From: Streptomyces sp. SPB162
GTDB taxonomy: Bacteria > Actinomycetota > Actinomycetes > Streptomycetales > Streptomycetaceae
Reading direction: 5' to 3'
Assembly (NCBI RefSeq): GCF_029504575.1
Contig: NZ_JAQFII010000001.1
Location: 2,392,501 to 2,456,500 of the forward strand
Length of the DNA: 64,000 bases
Part shown: piece after piece, positions 42,801 through 51,877 of the stretch
Position numbering within the stretch: the first letter of the stretch is position 1
How the letters are laid out: every line of letters begins with the position of its first letter
Made by a program: the position numbers and the translations under genes
Notes under the pieces: generated by a model
What the model was told of the DNA's origin: nothing
The model's input: the letters and a program-made list of their open reading frames with translations, nothing else
The model's database searches: none

Positions 42801-44063
42801 CGCGTATGGGCCGAGCCGGAGACGCAGGGTGAGGCGTACATCCCGCTGGCCGCGTCGAAGCGAACGCGTTCCCGCGCCATCGCTGAGGAGACCGTTCGGC
42901 GCCTTGGTGGCCACGCACAGTGGTACGCGAGCGGTGGCCTGAGCGGCGTCAGCTACAAGCCGCAGCAACTGTTCACGCTGTCGGGCATTGCCAGCGATGC
43001 CCGAGACAGCAAGGGCAACTTCGACCTGGGCGCATTCGGCAGGAAGCTTCACATGTCGGTGGCGACAGCCCGCCGCTGGCGCTCAGACCTCGCGACGGTG
43101 GCGCGGCGCGCGGGACAGGATGTCTCCGACGCGCTGGCGGACATGGGTGAGGACGGGATCGCTCTCACCCGGAAGATGGCCACCGGTTCCGGCAGCTACG
43201 TACGGCAGATGGCCGCTGACCTGCGGGGGCTTGCGGCAGCGTCAAAGGCATCGCTGGGAACCTTCACCGGGCAGCTCAAGAAGGCGGTCCAGGACCAGAT
43301 GGCGTTCGAGAAGAACTTGGCGACCCTGGCATCCACCGGTTACAGCGATCTGGCGAAGCTTCTCGCCGAACAGGGGGACCAGGACGCCGCTGACCTCGCC
43401 GACCAAGCAGTGCGTGATCGCCGGACCGCGAGCACCGCCAACGCCGCGGCGCGCGCAGCGAACGGGGTGGTGCAAGGCCAGGATCTCCCGGACCTTGTGG
43501 CGATCATCAGCGCGGTGACCTCCGGCAAGGTCGGACTGCACCAGGTTGCGGACTCCACGGGCCTGTCCGAAGACCACATCATCGAGATCGCGAACCTCGC
43601 TCTGACCCGGATCCGGGCGGCCCTCGGCTCGAAGGGCACCCGGTTCCTGGCTGATCTCGCCCGCGCGAACAAGGGCCTGTCCTACGCCAACGGCGGTGTG
43701 CTCACGCCGGGCTTGTACGCCTCTGCCGGCGGGATCGTGAAGTTCGCTGAGCCGGAGACGCACGGCGAGGCGTACATCCCGCTCGGGGCTGCGAAGCGGC
43801 GCAACGCGACCGCGGTCCTCCAGGACGTCGCAGGCAGGTTCGGCTACCAGCTCACCGCTGGCGAATCCTCCGCGCCCCTGCGCCTGGTCGACGCACGGCC
43901 TGGCGGCGGCGTGAAGGTCGTCGTTGTTCGCGAACAGGCAAGGTCCCTGGTGGAGAACATGCCCATCATCGTCACCGGGAGCAGCCGGGATTCCTCCGCA
44001 CAGCAGCTCGGCGGAGAGATCATGCGCCACCTGCGCAACGCTCAGCGCGGCGGGAGGATCTGA
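39803..44063 (+). pseudogene. Tape measure protein, frameshifted near its N-terminus
   Basis: GTG 39803 opens MAGAYSLYVSITAGVGGLVS and runs to GLTDTETAGPRPAG; the next frame continues LGVLKAYGMDASQASDVMDI to 44063. Removing one G from the GGG at 40282-40284 gives TDTETAARALLGVLKAYG and one protein of about 1,419 aa. It has a TP901-type N-terminal region, hydrophobic segments near residues 55-75 and 395-455, and two copies of an EPETxGEAYIPLAxxKR motif (near 42820 and 43750). It sets tail length and is needed for infection, so a true break would stop virion production. Confidence 0.85.
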
Positions 44064-44960
44064 TGACCGATCTCAGCCTGTGGCAGATCGACTTCGCTGG
44101 TGTTGTCCTCGGCCCTGGCACGCCGTTCATCGTCTCCGATGTCCAGGGTCTGGGGGCCGCCGAGCTGCGGACCCAGGACGTGCTGAACCCGTCCGACGAC
44201 GGGGCGTTCCCCGGTGTCGACCTGTACGCCTCGCGGTCGGTTCGGATCGAGGCCGGGATCAGTACCCCTGGCGATGCCGAGGTCAGCCCTGAACTCGTTG
44301 GCTCTCCTGGAGGCTGCTGCCGATAACCCAGCGATTCGGCGCACAGCTGGCTCGCTTGCGGTGCTGCGCCTGTGCTGGCCCGGACGGCCAACACGACGCC
44401 TGTACGGGCGAATCCGCCGGGCGGAGGCGGTCACCACCGCCCGGGTCATCCACGGCTGGATTCCCCTGGACTTGGAGTTCACCGCGTTGGATCCGAGCTT
44501 CAATGCCGACACGGCTCTTGGCATCATCCTGTCGTTGGATTCGTCTGCCACCCGGGAGGGCTTCACCGCTCCGGTAAAGGCGCCGATCACCACGGGCGTG
44601 GCCAGCCCGGCGACGCGGCCTGGGTGGGTGACAAACGAGGGCAACACGGGAGCCTGGCCGAGCCTGCGCATCACCGGACCTGTGACCCATCCGCGCGTCC
44701 TGCACGTGGACAGCGGCCAGGTCCTCGACCTCGACGTGTCCTTGGCGCCCGGAGAAACCGTCGACATCGAGACCCGGCCTGGTACCCGCTGGGTCCTGCG
44801 CAACGGGTCCGGCAATGCCGCTTCCGCGCTGTCGTCGGCGTCGCGACTGGACCTCTTTCAGATCCCGCCCGGCCGGTCGGAGATTCGGTGGACCGCCTCC
44901 GACTACACCAACACCTCGCGTCTGGCCGTGACCTGGCGGTCGGCCTGGACCGCTCTGTAG
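44063..44960 (+). pseudogene. Distal tail / minor tail protein, frameshifted
   Basis: ATG 44063 starts MTDLSLWQIDFAGVVLGPGT and stops at 44326. A neighbouring frame continues ALNSLALLEAAADNPAIRRT and LPLDLEFTALD-type strands to a stop at 44960. One G too many in the GG at 44281-44282 explains the break; the joined product is about 298 aa. Position after the tape measure and the beta-rich C-terminus (GPVTHPRVLHVDSGQVLDLD) fit a siphovirus distal tail protein. Confidence 0.75.
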
Positions 44961-44974
44961 AGAAAGGACTTACT

Positions 44975-45904
44975 GTGACGCTCGTCCAGCCGCCCATGCT
45001 CACCCACGGCGGCACGCACCCGGCCCGCGCCTTCAGGATGATGATCCGCGACCTGGCCCGCGGGAGCCAGGGAATCACCGAAGGCAACAACCTCAAGGTT
45101 CGCCAGCTCGCCACCCCCGGCGCGGCCGTCAGGGTCGGCGACGGCTCATCCGTGATCAGGGGGGCAGACTGGGGCCAGGGCTCCTACACCCAGTACAACG
45201 TCGGCGACGCCGTTGTTCCCATTGCCCCGACCGGTGCCTCCAGCCGTTCAGACCTGTTGATCCAGCGCATAGAAGACCCGGAGTACGAGGGAAACCGAAA
45301 CCCTGCCACAGACGACATTGGCTACTTCCAAGTGCTGCCCAACGTCTCAGCGACCACCATGACCACTCCAGCTGGCATGACGGCCATCGTGCTCGCTCGG
45401 ATCGACATCCCGGCCAACACCGCAACGATCACCGACTCGATGGTTCGTGATCTCAGGCAAATCGCGAACCCTCGCCGTACGCGCGAGCTGTTCACGGCGT
45501 TCCCGGGCGCGCTCGACCGCCTGACGAGCCACGATGATCGCTGGCACAACTGGCCCGCAGCCGCGCGGTGGAACATAGCGGTCCCTGAATGGGCGGTGAA
45601 TACCAAGATCCTTACCACCGTCAGCACACTGCGCATGGACACCTCCTTCGCCTTCGCCTACATGCAGAACGTCTTCGGGACGATTCAAGGGCAAGACACC
45701 ACGATCGACGACGACCAGGGCACCGGTATCCGCAGGAGCACCGTGATCATGGCCGACAACCTGACCCTCGATCCCGTCATGCGCGGCACAGTGCAGCCCC
45801 TCTACCTCCAGACCTACACGTCTCCGCGCGCGGCCGGAAACTTCGGCGTCGACGGCGGGACCTCCCTGATCTGCGACGTCGAGTTCACCGAAGGCGTCAT
45901 CTGA
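44975..45904 (+). CDS. Minor tail protein
   Basis: A 309-aa protein from GTG 44975 (GAAAGGA upstream). The N-terminal half, with PPMLTHGGTHPARAFRMMIR and SDLLIQRIEDPEYEGNR, resembles structural tail-tip proteins of actinophages; the C-terminal half is beta-rich. Host recognition or baseplate role inferred from position. Confidence 0.7.
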   Translation: MTLVQPPMLTHGGTHPARAFRMMIRDLARGSQGITEGNNLKVRQLATPGAAVRVGDGSSVIRGADWGQGSYTQYNVGDAVVPIAPTGASSRSDLLIQRIEDPEYEGNRNPATDDIGYFQVLPNVSATTMTTPAGMTAIVLARIDIPANTATITDSMVRDLRQIANPRRTRELFTAFPGALDRLTSHDDRWHNWPAAARWNIAVPEWAVNTKILTTVSTLRMDTSFAFAYMQNVFGTIQGQDTTIDDDQGTGIRRSTVIMADNLTLDPVMRGTVQPLYLQTYTSPRAAGNFGVDGGTSLICDVEFTEGVI

Positions 45905-45906
45905 TC

Positions 45907-46995
45907 ATGGCCACCTATCGGTACCTCACCCGTCATGCCCTGACCGGCGAGGCGTTGGCCTGGGACCTGCCGTTGTCGGATGCGGAGTTCGGCCCGGAGC
46001 TCAACGGCCCGGGATCGCTCACGGCGGTCATCGAACCCCGCCTCGCCGGCCTGGCCTTGTCACAGCTCGATCCCGGCAACACGCTGATTTTCGCGGAGCG
46101 AGACCGCACCTTGCTGTGGGGCGGCATCGTGTGGCGTGCGGACCCCGAAGGCCAGCAGATGCGCATTGAGGCCGCCGGGTTCGGCTCCTACCCCCAGCGG
46201 CGCTATGACGTGCACGGCAACCTCGCCGGACGGGGCCCCTACGTCCGAGCCGACCCCTGCAAGGTCATCCGGGACGTGTGGGCGTACTGCCAGGAGCAGC
46301 CCGACGGCAACCTTCACGTGGCCGTCGATGCGCCAGCAAGCACTGCCACCGTCGGCACAACGGCCGACCCTTACGCAGTGGCCTGGTGGGAGACCCGCCC
46401 CTTGGGGGCTGTCATCGACGACATGATCGCCGTGGAAGGCGGCCCAGAGTGGACCGAGACCGTCGCGTGGGATGGCGATGTTCCGACCCGCAGCATCCAG
46501 GTCGGCTGGCCGCGGCTCGGAAGCCGTCGCGCCGACATCACCTTCACCTCCGGCATCAACGTCGCCGAGACCGTCCCGGTGGTCTACGACGCCGACGCAT
46601 ACGCGCAGGTGGTCATTGGCCTGGGGGCAGGCGATGGCCGGAGCCGCCGACGTGCGATCGACGCGTCCCGCAACGGACGGCTCCGGCTGGAACACGTGCT
46701 CGAAGTGCCCTCGGAGAAAGCCAACGACCGGCTGGCCTCACGGGCACGTACCGAGAGCACCGCCCGCCAGGTCCTCGGCGAGGTCACCGAGATCGTCCTA
46801 CGCGATCACCCCGCCGCCCGGATCGGCTCCTTCCAGATCGGAGACGACGTCCGGGTGAGCCTTCACGACCAATGGTCGAACTACGAAGGATGGTGCCGCA
46901 TCACCGGCTGGACATTGAAGCCGCCCAGCGGGGACCAGCAGGAACAGATCACCGTTCGACTAGCCCGCACTGATCGTTTTACTTACGGAGCCTGA
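45907..46995 (+). CDS. Minor tail protein (Gp37-like)
   Basis: A 362-aa protein two bases after the previous stop. ALTGEALAWDLPLSDAEFGP, TLLWGGIVWRADPEGQQMRI and the C-terminal RIGSFQIGDDVRVSLHDQW match the minor tail family often found as the tail hub in actinophages. The frame is intact. Confidence 0.75.
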   Translation: MATYRYLTRHALTGEALAWDLPLSDAEFGPELNGPGSLTAVIEPRLAGLALSQLDPGNTLIFAERDRTLLWGGIVWRADPEGQQMRIEAAGFGSYPQRRYDVHGNLAGRGPYVRADPCKVIRDVWAYCQEQPDGNLHVAVDAPASTATVGTTADPYAVAWWETRPLGAVIDDMIAVEGGPEWTETVAWDGDVPTRSIQVGWPRLGSRRADITFTSGINVAETVPVVYDADAYAQVVIGLGAGDGRSRRRAIDASRNGRLRLEHVLEVPSEKANDRLASRARTESTARQVLGEVTEIVLRDHPAARIGSFQIGDDVRVSLHDQWSNYEGWCRITGWTLKPPSGDQQEQITVRLARTDRFTYGA

Positions 46996-46997
46996 CC

Positions 46998-48542
46998 ATG
47001 ACCGATCTCGTCATCCAGCTCGCCGCCCGACTTGCCGCCGTGGAAAGGCGGCTCGCCTCCATGACCTCAACCAGTCAGCTCGCCTACTCCTCCATCGAGG
47101 ACGGCGCGGTGCAGGTGTACGACAGCAACGGGAGCCTTCGAGCTGTTATCGGCCAGCAGGCCGACGGCACTACCGGCATCAATGTCACCAACGGACCGGC
47201 CCCGCCCATGCCATCCCTGCCCGAAGTTCAGCCTGCGCTCGCCGCTCTGACCATCGCGTGGGACGGGACGTGGGAGATGACGGATCCCACCCCGCTGGAC
47301 TGGTCACGCGTCGAAGTCCACATCGGCGCCGAGGAGCACTTCGTAGCGGATCAGGGAACGCTGCGCGACACCATCGAGACGCCGCAGGGTGGCACGGTCA
47401 CCGCGCCGCTGCCCTATACACAGTGGTGGGTGCGTCTGCGTGCTCGGACCGCCGCCGGCGTTGCCGGGCCTGCCACGGCCGCGGTGGCCGGAACGCCGCG
47501 TCGCGCCGCCACGGCCGATCTCCAGGCCGGGGCCATCACCGCCGAACTCCTCGCGGCCGACGCCATTGTGGGCAAGACCATCACCGGTGGCGTCCTCACG
47601 GGCGTGGAGATCAACGGCGCGACACTGCGCACAGCCACCAGCGGGAGTCGCGTCGAGATCACCTCTGTTCCGGGAAGCGACCAGCAGCTCGCCTCCGGAC
47701 GCGTCCGCCTCTTCTCCGGGTCACCCCAGGAGCGGGCGCCAGCGGCGGCCTACGCCACCTACGACGCCGCGACCAATGCCAGCCGCCTGACACTGATGTC
47801 CGCCGAGGTCGTCGACCCGGCACCCCCGCCAGGCCAGGTATCCGCCTTCTCCGCCGGCACGCCATGGCCCATGGCATCCGCTGAACTGTGGTCCGACTCG
47901 CAGTCGGCCCACATCGATCTCAATGCGGAATCCGTCTATGCCGGCGGCGACCTCAGTGTTCGCTACGAACTCAACGTCGGCAGCAGTGTCGAGATCGGCT
48001 CGACGTGCGCGCAGGTCACCCCTACCGGCGACTGGAACTTCATCGCCAGCAACCGATACTTCTCCCACGTCCGCATCGGCGGCAACGAAATCATCGGCGC
48101 GAAGAACGGCGCTTGGGAATCGCTGCTGTTGAACGCCAACCTGGTCGTCGACAAAGACGGCTGGATCGCACGCACAGGCCACGAGAGCTGGGAGCCGATC
48201 ACGTTCGGAACGGGTTGGGGAAACTGGGGCAGCGGCTACGACCTGGTGGCTCACAAGATCTACCCCGACCGGACGGTGGGTCTACGAGGTCTGTGCAAGC
48301 GCACCGCCAAGACCACCCCCGCCACCGGCGAAGTGCTCGTCACCCTTCCGCCGGGGGCCAGGCCCCTCACATATATCCAGCAGTTCGCGGTCATCGTTCC
48401 CAACAACGGGGCGGCTCTGACCGTCAACATCAGCCCTTCCGGGACTGTGGCATTGGCTAGCCTCACCGCTGCTGCAACGACCGCTCTCGCTGCTGGGAAC
48501 GGCTACCTGGACCTTGGGGTCATCAGATTCCCCATCGACTGA
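46998..48542 (+). CDS. Tail fibre or receptor-binding minor tail protein
   Basis: A 514-aa protein. A coiled-coil start (LAARLAAVERRLASM) is followed by a fibronectin-like region (TIAWDGTWEM, WWVRLRARTAAGVAG) and long beta-rich repeats (ITGGVLTGVEINGATLRTAT). Its position as the last tail gene before lysis supports a tip fibre that contacts the host. The C-terminus (ALASLTAAATTALAAGNGYL) may be the exchangeable head. Confidence 0.75.
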   Translation: MTDLVIQLAARLAAVERRLASMTSTSQLAYSSIEDGAVQVYDSNGSLRAVIGQQADGTTGINVTNGPAPPMPSLPEVQPALAALTIAWDGTWEMTDPTPLDWSRVEVHIGAEEHFVADQGTLRDTIETPQGGTVTAPLPYTQWWVRLRARTAAGVAGPATAAVAGTPRRAATADLQAGAITAELLAADAIVGKTITGGVLTGVEINGATLRTATSGSRVEITSVPGSDQQLASGRVRLFSGSPQERAPAAAYATYDAATNASRLTLMSAEVVDPAPPPGQVSAFSAGTPWPMASAELWSDSQSAHIDLNAESVYAGGDLSVRYELNVGSSVEIGSTCAQVTPTGDWNFIASNRYFSHVRIGGNEIIGAKNGAWESLLLNANLVVDKDGWIARTGHESWEPITFGTGWGNWGSGYDLVAHKIYPDRTVGLRGLCKRTAKTTPATGEVLVTLPPGARPLTYIQQFAVIVPNNGAALTVNISPSGTVALASLTAAATTALAAGNGYLDLGVIRFPID

Positions 48543-48674
48543 CCCGCGGCCTCTTCGGGGAACCTCTATTCGTCGAGCCTGCGCGGGGCCATCCTGTCGC
48601 GATGTGGCCCTTCCGTCAGCTCCTTTAGGATGAAGAACGTGGCGCGGGGCCACCAACCGCTAGAGGAGACCGCG

Positions 48675-49031
48675 GTGACGCTCCCGCCGAGCGCCGAGCC
48701 CACTCTGTGGGAGCTTCATCGCGCCGTCGTTCAGCTTCGTGAAGACCAGCGAGACGATATCGCGCAGCTGCGTGATGATCTGCGCGGAGACATCGCTGCG
48801 CTTGCTACCCGCTTGGACCAGGTGGTCACCGTCGACGTGTATCGCGCTGATCAGCGAGCTACCGGCCAGCGCCTCGACGCGTTGGAACGAGACCTCTCGG
48901 CTGTGAAGGGGAGCCGGGAGGACGACCAGGCGCAGACCGCCGCCAACCGCCGTCTGGTGATCTCCGCTTTCATCGCACCACTGCTGCTGTCTGTCGTCCA
49001 GCTGTGGCTGGCCGCTCGCGGCAGCCCCTAG
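48675..49031 (+). CDS. Coiled-coil protein with C-terminal membrane anchor
   Basis: A 118-aa protein from GTG 48675 (AGAGGAG 6 nt upstream). A long heptad coil (VVQLREDQRDDIAQLRDDLR) is followed by one hydrophobic helix near the end (LVISAFIAPLLLSVVQLWLA). Similar proteins precede endolysin genes in actinophages and may be accessory holins or membrane regulators of lysis. Confidence 0.7.
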   Translation: MTLPPSAEPTLWELHRAVVQLREDQRDDIAQLRDDLRGDIAALATRLDQVVTVDVYRADQRATGQRLDALERDLSAVKGSREDDQAQTAANRRLVISAFIAPLLLSVVQLWLAARGSP

Positions 49032-49089
49032 AACCCACCAAGCACAACCGGATCACCCACTTAGGCGCGGGGGAGAAGCAGGACGCGCC

Positions 49090-49251
49090 GTGGCTGACAC
49101 CACCGCTGCACCGCAGGACCAGGACGCCTCGATCCTCCGCAACACGATCAACGGGCCGACCGTCGACAACGAGGAGGACCTCCTCCGACAGCTCTTCGGG
49201 GAGCCGAACGCTGACGGCATCTACGGTGGCCCCACCGGGGATGCCGTATGA
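49090..49251 (+). CDS. Small acidic protein before the endolysin
   Basis: A 53-aa frame from GTG 49090 with AGGAC upstream, starting MADTTAAPQDQDASILRNTI and ending YGGPTGDAV. Its TGA overlaps the endolysin ATG (ATGA). The coupling and clean frame support it despite its size. Function unknown. Confidence 0.6.
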   Translation: MADTTAAPQDQDASILRNTINGPTVDNEEDLLRQLFGEPNADGIYGGPTGDAV

Positions 49252-50234
49252 GCCTCGACGGGATGATCGCGGAGGCGGAGAAGAGCCTTGGCCTGTCGGG
49301 CCGACCCAACTACATCTCCAACGACTACGCCTCGCGCAACGGACGCGAATACGCCGACGCGCCCTGGTGCGACGAAGGCGTCACGTACTGGGCGCGTCAC
49401 GCCAACGAGTTCCAGGCCGTCTGCCACGGGACCGACTACGCCTACACCGTCTCGCATGCCCAGCGGTTCAAGGATGCGGGCGAGTGGCACGTCGACACCG
49501 ACGGCATCAGGCGGGGTGACATCGTCTTCTTCGACTGGGATGGAAGCGACAGCATCGCGGCCATCGACCACGTTGGCGTGGCCACCGGTGTCAGCGGCGG
49601 CTATGTCTACACGATCGAGGCGAACACCTCCAACTGCGTCGCGCGCCGTGTCCGCACCGCGGGGACCATCGTCGGGTTCGGCCGCCCCTCGTACGGCTCC
49701 GCCGACACCGCCACTCCCCCACGCCACCAGGTCACCATCGACGGCCTGACTTACGGATTCGGCGCCCACGGCAATCACGTCACCGCTGTCGGCCGGGCGC
49801 TCGTCGCCCGTGGATTCGGGAGCCACTACAAGGTGGGCCCAGGTCCGGACTGGTCGGACGCAGACACCCTTGCCTATGCGGACTACCAGCGATCCATCGG
49901 CCTCTCCGGCAAAGACGCGGACGGCGTGCCGGGAATCGTCTCGCTGCACCGGCTTGTCGACCAGCCCGCCCCGCCCAAGCCCTCGCCGCCGGCAGCGCCC
50001 GTGTTCCCCGGAACGGGGACCTTCCGGATCGGCCAGACCAACGACAGCATCCTGCTGCTCGGCCGACGGCTCGTGGCCCGTGGATTCGGCTCCCACTACC
50101 GGGTGGGCCCCTCCCGCAGCTGGGGCGAAGCCGATCGCCTGAACACCGCCGCCTTCCAGCGAGCCCAGGGCTGGACCGGATCGGACGCCGACGGCTACCC
50201 GGGGCCCGAAACCTGGCGACGGCTTTTCAGCTAG
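49248..50234 (+). CDS. Endolysin: CHAP domain with two peptidoglycan-binding repeats
   Basis: A 328-aa protein. The CHAP catalytic Cys41 (DAPWCDEGVTYW) and His108 (AAIDHVGVATG) are present. Two C-terminal repeats of about 60 residues, VGRALVARGFGSHYKVGPGP and LGRRLVARGFGSHYRVGPSR, are cell-wall binding units joined by a Pro-rich linker. It cuts peptidoglycan at the end of infection. No signal peptide, so it needs the holin. Confidence 0.92.
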   Translation: MSLDGMIAEAEKSLGLSGRPNYISNDYASRNGREYADAPWCDEGVTYWARHANEFQAVCHGTDYAYTVSHAQRFKDAGEWHVDTDGIRRGDIVFFDWDGSDSIAAIDHVGVATGVSGGYVYTIEANTSNCVARRVRTAGTIVGFGRPSYGSADTATPPRHQVTIDGLTYGFGAHGNHVTAVGRALVARGFGSHYKVGPGPDWSDADTLAYADYQRSIGLSGKDADGVPGIVSLHRLVDQPAPPKPSPPAAPVFPGTGTFRIGQTNDSILLLGRRLVARGFGSHYRVGPSRSWGEADRLNTAAFQRAQGWTGSDADGYPGPETWRRLFS

Positions 50235-50267
50235 TCGCAACCCATCCCCAGTAAGGAGTCCACTCCC

Positions 50268-50522
50268 ATGAACCTTTACGCCTCGCTCCTGCGCACCGGC
50301 GTTCCTTCCGCAGTCGGCTGGCTCGTCGCGGTCGCTCTCCGCCACGGCCTTGACCTCGATGCCACCGCTGTTGCCGGAGCCCTGACCCCGGTTGCGATTT
50401 TCGCGTACTACGGCGTCTTCCGCTTCGCCGAGGAGCACGTGTCGCCGCGCTTCGGCTGGCTGCTCGGCTACGCCCGACCGCCGAAGTACGAGGGCTCGGA
50501 GCTTCCGCTGCCTAGGATCTGA
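50268..50522 (+). CDS. Holin-like membrane protein
   Basis: An 84-aa protein with two likely membrane helices (GVPSAVGWLVAVALRHG; AVAGALTPVAIFAYYGVFRF) and a charged tail. It lies 33 bases after the endolysin. Size and place match actinophage holins, which open the membrane for the endolysin. Confidence 0.8.
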   Translation: MNLYASLLRTGVPSAVGWLVAVALRHGLDLDATAVAGALTPVAIFAYYGVFRFAEEHVSPRFGWLLGYARPPKYEGSELPLPRI

Positions 50523-50567
50523 CCGGGCCGACGGCGTGAACGCGAGCGCCGCTCGAGAAGCAAGAAG

Positions 50568-50597
50568 AAGGCCCCCCGTCTCGCGACGGGGGGCCTT
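50568..50597. terminator. Strong terminator ending the late operon
   Basis: AAGGCCCCCCGTC and GACGGGGGGCCTT, perfect 13-bp arms with a TCGC loop. It marks the end of the lysis genes before the early module. Confidence 0.9.
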
Positions 50598-50664
50598 CGA
50601 CCTCTTGGAAGCCCCCACACTACCGGGATTTCCGGGGATACGGACTCCGCTCCCGCACTGGTTA

Positions 50665-50677
50665 CAATCTATATGCA
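50665..50677 (-). promoter_or_regulatory. Reverse-strand relative of the TGCATATAGA promoter motif
   Basis: The minus strand reads TGCATATAGATTG, sharing its first ten bases with the early promoters. It overlaps TACAAT (50663-50668) on the plus strand, a possible -10 for the gene at 50705. It may be an operator rather than a promoter. Confidence 0.45.
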
Positions 50678-50704
50678 GACGTACCGCGAGCGGGAGGCGA
50701 TGAA

Positions 50705-51292
50705 GTGGCAGAGGATCAGAGGCCAGCGGCGAGGAAGCCGTACCTGGCCGGCGGGGCTGAGTTCGCCGGCCTGTACGACGTGAAGCGGCTCCAGGTGAGC
50801 CAGTGGATCAGCCGTGACCACACGCTCGGCTACCAGCACGCCAAGATCATCAGCGGGTCGCCGTACTGGCTGCTCCAGTTCGTGAAGGGCTTCGGCCAGA
50901 CCACCCCGCGTACGAAGTACGTCAACGAGGTCGCGCTTGCCGCGCTGGTCAAGGAGCAGGACCCGGGTTACTGGGTCGGGCAGGTCGACCAGCTTCCGCC
51001 GCTCGTAGGGCAAGCCGAGCTGGTGTCGCTGTTCCAGTTGCCGTCCGGGGCCCTGCTGAGGAAGGCCGTCGGTACGGGCCGCTTCCGTCCGGCCAACTAC
51101 ACCCTGTCCGGATCGCCGATTTGGCTCCTGGAGCCCGTGGTGGAAGATGTGCCCGCGCTCCAGGCCGGAGCCCGCGGGGTGGACTGGGTGGTCGACGAAC
51201 GGGTTCTGGCTGCACTCCGCGACGGCACCTACGAAGGTCCCGGCGCCAGGATCGTGCCGCGCGGCAAGGCCGCGCACCAAACGCCCAACTAG
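50705..51292 (+). CDS. Putative DNA-binding protein with an internal duplication
   Basis: A 195-aa protein from GTG 50705 (GGGAGG upstream). Two similar segments are present: LYDVKRLQVSQWI with ISGSPYWLLQFVKGF, and LFQLPSGALLRKAV with LSGSPIWLLEPVVED. Each looks like a small winged-helix unit with a beta wing. It is the first gene of the early module, so a regulator is plausible. Confidence 0.6.
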   Translation: MAEDQRPAARKPYLAGGAEFAGLYDVKRLQVSQWISRDHTLGYQHAKIISGSPYWLLQFVKGFGQTTPRTKYVNEVALAALVKEQDPGYWVGQVDQLPPLVGQAELVSLFQLPSGALLRKAVGTGRFRPANYTLSGSPIWLLEPVVEDVPALQAGARGVDWVVDERVLAALRDGTYEGPGARIVPRGKAAHQTPN

Positions 51293-51315
51293 CTTGTCCA
51301 GTAGGTGACTTGTTC

Positions 51316-51348
51316 TTGATCTAACCCCTATTTGCATATAGAATAGAA
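51316..51348 (+). promoter_or_regulatory. Early promoter copy 2
   Basis: TTGATC (51316-51321), a 17-base spacer and TAGAAT (51339-51344) inside the exact 16-mer at 51333-51348. This is the copy with the most sigma70-like -35. Confidence 0.8.
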
Positions 51349-51466
51349 GCGTATCCAGAGAGGGTGCGCATCGTTCGACTGGGGGTGAGATGCGGAATTG
51401 CAGAGGGCTGCCGGGCGTGGTCCGACGGCGTCGTCGATCGACATTCCTCTTGCCCAGAGATAGATT

Positions 51467-51492
51467 CCAACACTCCAGGGTGTTCGTACTAT
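51467..51492. promoter_or_regulatory. Operator-like repeat with TACTAT before the 51510 gene
   Basis: CCAACACTCCAGGGTGTTCG matches the 397 site in its first 11 bases. TACTAT at 51487-51492 could be a -10. A second, repressor-controlled promoter downstream of the 51333 promoter is likely. Confidence 0.55.
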
Positions 51493-51509
51493 CTCTGAGG
51501 GGGAGAGCC

Positions 51510-51854
51510 TTGCTGATCGACCAGCCGCCGTTGTTCGGCACCATCCAGCCCGTTCGCCACCCCGCCGACGTCGGCGACCTGACCATCCAGCAGCGGTTCG
51601 AGGCGTTCCACGTACTCAACCCCTGGGTTCTCAGGGCGCTGGCCCGGATGACCGCCGACTGCGCGGAAAAGGGGTTCGGCCGCATCGGCATCGGGATGCT
51701 CTTCGAGCTCCTGCGCTACCAGTACGGCGCGGCGACCCGGGGTGACGAGTTCGCGCTGAACAACGACTACCGCTCCCGGTACGTCCGGCTCCTGCTGGCC
51801 GAGCACCCGGAGTGGTCCCCCCTCTTTGAAGTCCGCGCTCTGCGCGCGGACTGA
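51510..51854 (+). CDS. Conserved early phage protein
   Basis: A 114-aa protein from TTG 51510, with GAGGGGGAG upstream. IQQRFEAFHVLNPWVLRALA, GRIGIGMLFELLRYQYGAAT and LNNDYRSRYVRLLLAEHPE are typical of a small protein shared by actinophages and mobile elements next to recombination genes. Function unknown. An in-frame ATG at 51390 with GGGGGTGAG just upstream would give a longer form from the first promoter. Confidence 0.7.
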   Translation: MLIDQPPLFGTIQPVRHPADVGDLTIQQRFEAFHVLNPWVLRALARMTADCAEKGFGRIGIGMLFELLRYQYGAATRGDEFALNNDYRSRYVRLLLAEHPEWSPLFEVRALRAD

Positions 51855-51877
51855 CCACGACCTCTTGGAGCCAGATC

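Noticed and set aside
51390..51509. Longer start for the gene at 51510
   Set aside because: The extra residues are Arg-rich and the segment contains the operator and its promoter; kept only as an alternative.
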